From the NCBI GenBank assembly GCA_020052895.1, contig JAGVOE010000068.1:1-7793 (forward strand): 7,793 nt of DNA. The letters run 5' to 3'. The position numbers and the translations under genes are program-made. The notes below the pieces were generated by a model. That model saw only the letters and a program-made list of their open reading frames with translations. It was not told the origin of the DNA and did no database searches. This stretch comes from Candidatus Woesebacteria bacterium (lineage in GTDB: Bacteria > Patescibacteriota > Microgenomatia > UBA1400 > MFAQ01). This document shows, piece after piece, positions 4,944 through 7,793 of the stretch. Within the stretch, counting starts at the first letter, position 1. The number at the start of each line of letters is the position of its first letter.

Positions 4944-5162
4944 ATGGCTAAAAACCAGATGACTGAGGTAAACGGAGTCGTTTCCGAGTCCCTACCCAAC
5001 ACTCAATTTCGGGTAACTCTCGAAGACGGCAGAGAAATCTTGGCCCATCTTGCTGGCAGAATGCGTCTTCATCGCATTCGTGTTATGCCCGGTGATAAAG
5101 TTAAGCTCGAAATGAGCGACTATGATCTGGACAAAGGCAGGATAGTGTACAGATCGACCTAA
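4944..5162 (+). CDS. infA: Translation initiation factor IF-1
   Basis: At 72 residues it has the standard IF-1 length (71-72). IF-1 is a single OB-fold protein that binds the A site of the small ribosomal subunit during initiation. Family features are visible: NGVVSESLPNTQFRVTLEDG, with the strand turn at about 10-29, then HLAGRMRLHRIRVMPGD (34-50) and a C-terminal GRIVYRST. Basic residues in the middle match the RNA-binding surface. It is the first gene of the downstream block, after a terminator and a promoter. There is no Shine-Dalgarno; the leader is short and A-rich. Identity is secure from sequence and from the following rpmJ-rpsM order. Confidence 0.97.
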   Translation: MAKNQMTEVNGVVSESLPNTQFRVTLEDGREILAHLAGRMRLHRIRVMPGDKVKLEMSDYDLDKGRIVYRST

Positions 5163-5206
5163 CTCCGTTTCCAAAGTAATAATTATTTAAATAAACTAAA
5201 ACGCGC

Positions 5207-5320
5207 ATGCGGGTTCAATCGTCCGTCAGACCTCGTTGCAAAAACTGCAAAATTATTAAACGCCACGGCAAGGTGTTGGTCATTTGTACCAATCCCCGCC
5301 ACAAGCAGCGCCAAGGATAA
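5207..5320 (+). CDS. rpmJ: 50S ribosomal protein bL36
   Basis: This 37-residue protein is easily missed because it is so short. It begins MRVQSSVRPRCKNCK and ends NPRHKQRQG, a near-canonical bL36 of exactly the usual length. The zinc ligands Cys11, Cys14, Cys27 and His32 are all present, so it is the zinc-binding (C+) form. It binds 23S rRNA in the large subunit. It sits 44 bases after infA, in an AT-rich gap with no Shine-Dalgarno or terminator, and nine bases before rpsM. The order infA-rpmJ-rpsM is the ancestral one. Confidence 0.97.
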   Translation: MRVQSSVRPRCKNCKIIKRHGKVLVICTNPRHKQRQG

Positions 5321-5329
5321 AATATACCT

Positions 5330-5734
5330 ATGCCCAGAATTTCAGGAATTGACGTTCCGAACGACAAACGAATCGATATCGCTCTCACCTATATCTACGG
5401 TATTGGTGGCAATGTGGCCAAGGAAATTCTCAAAAAAGCCAAAGTCGACGCCAACATCCGTACCAAAAATCTCTCCCCCGATGAGCTCAAAAATATCCAG
5501 GCTATCATCGAAACCATGCCTACCGAAGGTGAGCTTAGAAAAGTCGTCCGTGACAATATCGAGACCCTCAAACGCATCCAAGCCTACCGAGGAGTTCGGC
5601 ACAGTATGGGCCTACCGGTCAGAGGTCAAAGAACCAAGACCAACGCTCGCACCAGAAAAGGCAAGCGCAAGACCATTGGGGCCATTTCCAAAGAAGCCGC
5701 TACCTCCACCGCTTCAGCTACCAAAAAGAAATAA
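5330..5734 (+). CDS. rpsM: 30S ribosomal protein uS13
   Basis: The 134-residue protein binds 16S rRNA in the head of the small subunit and contacts the P-site tRNA and the large subunit. The N-terminus has RISGIDVPNDKRIDIALTYI and YGIG (23-26). The basic C-terminal signature GLPVRGQRTKTNARTRKGK occupies 94-112; it is preceded by RHSM, where RHRM is usual. The tail (about 118-134) is rich in Lys, Ala and Thr, a low-complexity extension. The start at 5330 is the family start. A weak AAGGA lies 12 bases upstream inside the end of rpmJ, too far to be a normal Shine-Dalgarno. Confidence 0.98.
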   Translation: MPRISGIDVPNDKRIDIALTYIYGIGGNVAKEILKKAKVDANIRTKNLSPDELKNIQAIIETMPTEGELRKVVRDNIETLKRIQAYRGVRHSMGLPVRGQRTKTNARTRKGKRKTIGAISKEAATSTASATKKK

Positions 5735-5743
5735 ATAAAACAT

Positions 5744-6151
5744 ATGCCAGCCTCAAAAACCAAATCAGTTTCCAAACTCAAAAAAGCCTCAGCTGTTCAC
5801 TTCAAAGGCGGTCAGGGAAAAATGTTTGTCAAATCTACCTTCAACACGACTTATGTCACCTTTACCGACACCACTGGTAACACTGTTTGCTGGAGCAGCG
5901 CCGGCACTTGTGGCTTTAAGGGCGCCAAACGCTCTACCCCCTTTGCGGCTACTACTATCATCGAAGAAGGTCTTCGTAAAGCCAAAACCCTTGGTATCAC
6001 CAGTGTCGAAGCCTATCTCAAAGGCCCCGGCCCCGGTAAAGATGCCGCCCTTCGGGTCTTAAAGACCTCCGGTGTGGAAATTAATCTCCTGGCCGACACC
6101 ACTCCTATTCCTCACAACGGCTGTCGTCCTCGTAAACACCGTCGAGTTTAA
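5744..6151 (+). CDS. rpsK: 30S ribosomal protein uS11
   Basis: The 135-residue protein of the small-subunit platform takes part in the mRNA exit region. It has a Lys-rich N-terminal tail (1-16), then NTTYVTFTD (34-42), GFKGAKRSTPFAA in the middle, and GPGPGKDAALR near the C-terminal third. It ends in the hallmark HNGCRPRKHRRV (124-135), where HNGCRPPKRRRV is most common. It starts nine bases after rpsM with an A-rich gap and no Shine-Dalgarno. It is followed by a 35-base leader before rpsD that contains one G and four copies of ACTAA. Confidence 0.98.
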   Translation: MPASKTKSVSKLKKASAVHFKGGQGKMFVKSTFNTTYVTFTDTTGNTVCWSSAGTCGFKGAKRSTPFAATTIIEEGLRKAKTLGITSVEAYLKGPGPGKDAALRVLKTSGVEINLLADTTPIPHNGCRPRKHRRV

Positions 6152-6186
6152 ACTAAGAACTAATAACCAATAACTAAAAACTAAAC

Positions 6187-6810
6187 ATGGCCAAATATAT
6201 TGATCCCAAATGCCGACTTTGTCGCCGAGAAGGTGAAAAACTTTATCTCAAAGGGGCTCGTTGTTTCTCCCCCAAATGTCCCATCGAGAAGAAAGGTGCT
6301 CAAATGCCCGGTCAGCACGGTAAAAAGAGAACTCGAGGTCGTATCTCAGGTTACGGCATTCAGCTCCGAGAAAAGCAAAAAGCGAAACGTCTTTACGGTG
6401 TTTTGGAAAATCAGTTTCATCACTACTACGAAACAGCCATCAAGACTAGAGGTAATACTGCCGAGGTCTTGGTTCAGTTTTTGGAGTCACGCCTCGACAA
6501 TATCTGTTACCGTTTAGGCTTTACCATCTCTCGCTCGCTCGCTCGCCAGCTAGTTACTCACGGCAACATCCTGGTAGACGGCCAAAAAGTCGATGTTCCT
6601 TCTTTTCAGACCAAGCCTGGCATGGTTGTCTCACTTCCAGATGCCGCGGCCAAGTTTGACTTTGTCGCCCCCAACTTGATCGAAAAAAATCCTCCGGCCA
6701 AATGGCTTTCTCGTGTTGGTACTCAGGGAAAGATCGACCGTCTTCCCACCAGGGAAGAAATCGGCTCCGACATGAAGACCAATCTGATTATCGAGTTTTA
6801 CTCAAGATAA
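6187..6810 (+). CDS. rpsD: 30S ribosomal protein uS4, zinc-binding form
   Basis: The 207-residue protein is a primary binder of 16S rRNA in small-subunit assembly. In many bacteria it also represses the alpha operon; whether it does so here is unknown. The N-terminus carries a zinc knuckle with Cys9, Cys12, Cys26 and Cys31. The S4 RNA-binding domain spans about 99-160, with LESRLDNICYRLGF and RQLVTHGNILVDGQKV. The C-terminus NLIIEFYSR is the family end. The start has no Shine-Dalgarno; it follows an unstructured A-rich leader. Codons 115-120 contain a short TCGC tandem repeat. Confidence 0.98.
   Translation: MAKYIDPKCRLCRREGEKLYLKGARCFSPKCPIEKKGAQMPGQHGKKRTRGRISGYGIQLREKQKAKRLYGVLENQFHHYYETAIKTRGNTAEVLVQFLESRLDNICYRLGFTISRSLARQLVTHGNILVDGQKVDVPSFQTKPGMVVSLPDAAAKFDFVAPNLIEKNPPAKWLSRVGTQGKIDRLPTREEIGSDMKTNLIIEFYSR
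6531..6546 (+). repeat. Short tetranucleotide repeat (TCGC)x4 inside rpsD
   Basis: Four exact TCGC units encode part of S-R-S-L-A-R (115-120) of uS4. The residues are normal for the family, so the run is probably a codon-choice coincidence. Confidence 0.6.
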
Positions 6811-6840
6811 ATTATTTAACAATTAGAAAACAATAAAAAA

Positions 6841-7746
6841 ATGTTAGAACCTAATTTCAAAATCATCATTAAGGATAAAAAAGAGCTCAACACCGCCGAG
6901 GTCGTCATCGAGCCCTTACCACAAAACTTTGGTCACACCATGGGTAATGCTCTGCGTCGGGTGCTTCTTACTTCTCTGGAAGGCGGCGCCGCTATTAGAG
7001 TTAAGATCGATGGTGTCTCGCATCAGTTCTCCACCCTTACCGGTCTCAAAGAAGATATTCTTGAGCTGGTTCTCAATCTTAAAACCGTCAACTTTTTTGT
7101 CGACTCCGATGAGCCGGTAGACATCAAGCTCAAAGCCAGTGGAGCCAAGGTTGTCAAAGCTTCGGATCTAGATCTGCCTAGTAACGTCACTGTAGCCAAT
7201 CCGGACACTATTTTAGCCAATCTGACTTCTGCTAAATCTAAGCTCAGCGCCGTTGTTACCGTTTCCAAAGGTCTCGGCTATGTGGGCTCCGAAGAAAACG
7301 CCACCAACGAGATTGGTGTCATCCCCCTAGATGCTTCTTTCTCTCCGGTCATCAAAGCCAACTACACTATTGAAGCCGCTCGAGTTGGGCGCTCTAGTAA
7401 CTATGATAGAGTTCATCTGACTCTGACTACCGACGGGACTATCACTCCAGAAGAAGCTGTTCGCTCCGCCGCTCGTATTCTTACTAGCTACTACGACTAC
7501 GTCAACTCAGAGGAAGCCTATATCATCGAAAAGAAATCTTCTCATGAAGCCACTACTGCCGGCTTCGTCGACGATCTTGATCTACCCACTCGTGTCCTAA
7601 ACGCGCTTAAAAAAGCCGGATTTAATAAACTAGCCGAGCTGAAAGCTCTCACCCTCGCCGACTTGCGAAAAGTCAAAAACCTAGGTGAGAAGTCAGCCCT
7701 CCAAGTGGTTGAAAAAGCTGGAGAAAAAGGCATCAACATTCAGTAA
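6841..7746 (+). CDS. rpoA: DNA-directed RNA polymerase alpha subunit
   Basis: The 301-residue protein is shorter than the 329 of Escherichia coli. Alpha dimerises to start assembly of RNA polymerase, and its C-terminal domain touches upstream DNA and activators. The N-terminal domain shows FGHTMGNALRRVLLTSLEG (30-48) and HQFSTLTGLKEDILELVLNL (about 61-80). The C-terminal domain (about 248-296) keeps the DNA-contact residues Arg251, Asn254 and Lys284, which match Arg265, Asn268 and Lys298 of E. coli, in TRVLNALKKAGF and NLGEKSALQV. UP-element or activator contact is therefore plausible. The start follows a 30-base A-rich gap without a Shine-Dalgarno. rplQ follows after one base. Confidence 0.98.
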   Translation: MLEPNFKIIIKDKKELNTAEVVIEPLPQNFGHTMGNALRRVLLTSLEGGAAIRVKIDGVSHQFSTLTGLKEDILELVLNLKTVNFFVDSDEPVDIKLKASGAKVVKASDLDLPSNVTVANPDTILANLTSAKSKLSAVVTVSKGLGYVGSEENATNEIGVIPLDASFSPVIKANYTIEAARVGRSSNYDRVHLTLTTDGTITPEEAVRSAARILTSYYDYVNSEEAYIIEKKSSHEATTAGFVDDLDLPTRVLNALKKAGFNKLAELKALTLADLRKVKNLGEKSALQVVEKAGEKGINIQ

Positions 7747-7747
7747 C

Positions 7748-7793
7748 ATGGGACGCCGTCATCACTCAAAACTAGCCAAACTCAACCGCAGTA
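7748..7793 (+). CDS. rplQ: 50S ribosomal protein bL17, 5' fragment
   Basis: The first 15 codons give MGRRHHSKLAKLNRS, a basic N-terminus of the bL17 type (compare MRHRxxxxxLxRxxSHR). rplQ is the expected gene after rpoA. The ATG lies one base after the rpoA stop and has no Shine-Dalgarno, suggesting coupled translation. The rest is outside the window. Confidence 0.85.
   Translation, partial: MGRRHHSKLAKLNRS

Noticed and set aside
5342..5602. Reverse-strand frame opposite rpsM
   Set aside because: It overlaps a definite ribosomal protein gene with no start signals; a shadow.
6531..6546. TCGC tetranucleotide run as a phase-variable tract in rpsD
   Set aside because: Only four units, the encoded residues are normal for uS4, and a frameshift would kill an essential gene.

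Overview
The window is a stretch of bacterial chromosome carrying the distal half of the spc ribosomal-protein operon and the alpha operon: secY, adk, map, infA, rpmJ, rpsM, rpsK, rpsD, rpoA and the first codons of rplQ, all on the plus strand. Compact proteins point to Patescibacteria (Candidate Phyla Radiation): an adenylate kinase of 186 residues with almost no LID, and an RNA polymerase alpha of 301 residues. Very tight spacing and nested palindromic repeats agree with this. A Microgenomates-type lineage is possible but is only a guess. TGA is used as a stop (end of the gene at 193 and of adk), so the TGA-to-glycine recoded CPR lineages are unlikely.

Layout. Positions 1-120 are the tail of an unidentified gene, ended by an intrinsic terminator (129-152). 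A promoter fused to that terminator starts a two-gene unit (193-720 and 717-1088): a cysteine-containing, DUF2284-like protein and an unrecognised 123-residue protein. The unit ends at a second terminator nearly identical to the first. secY then has its own promoter with almost no leader, and adk overlaps its stop by one base. A composite palindromic repeat (3021-3115) separates adk from map, which also looks leaderless. Between map and infA lies a second two-gene unit (3964-4413 and 4453-4824). It encodes two tandem paralogues with a TIR / nucleoside-deoxyribosyltransferase-like pattern and is closed by a terminator at 4832-4852. An operator-like array of TAGCCA elements and a promoter then lead into infA-rpmJ-rpsM-rpsK-rpsD-rpoA-rplQ.

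The core genes provide protein export (SecY), nucleotide balance (Adk), N-terminal methionine removal (MAP), translation initiation (IF-1), ribosomal proteins and transcription (RpoA). The four accessory genes differ in a visible way: each has a good Shine-Dalgarno sequence, and the first gene of each pair starts with GTG. The core genes have essentially no Shine-Dalgarno and use leaderless or A-rich starts. The most interesting candidate system is the paralogue pair between map and infA. They align without gaps over about 100 residues, but only the first keeps the glutamate at the position expected to be catalytic. This looks like an enzyme with a pseudo-enzyme partner. No function is proven for either accessory pair.
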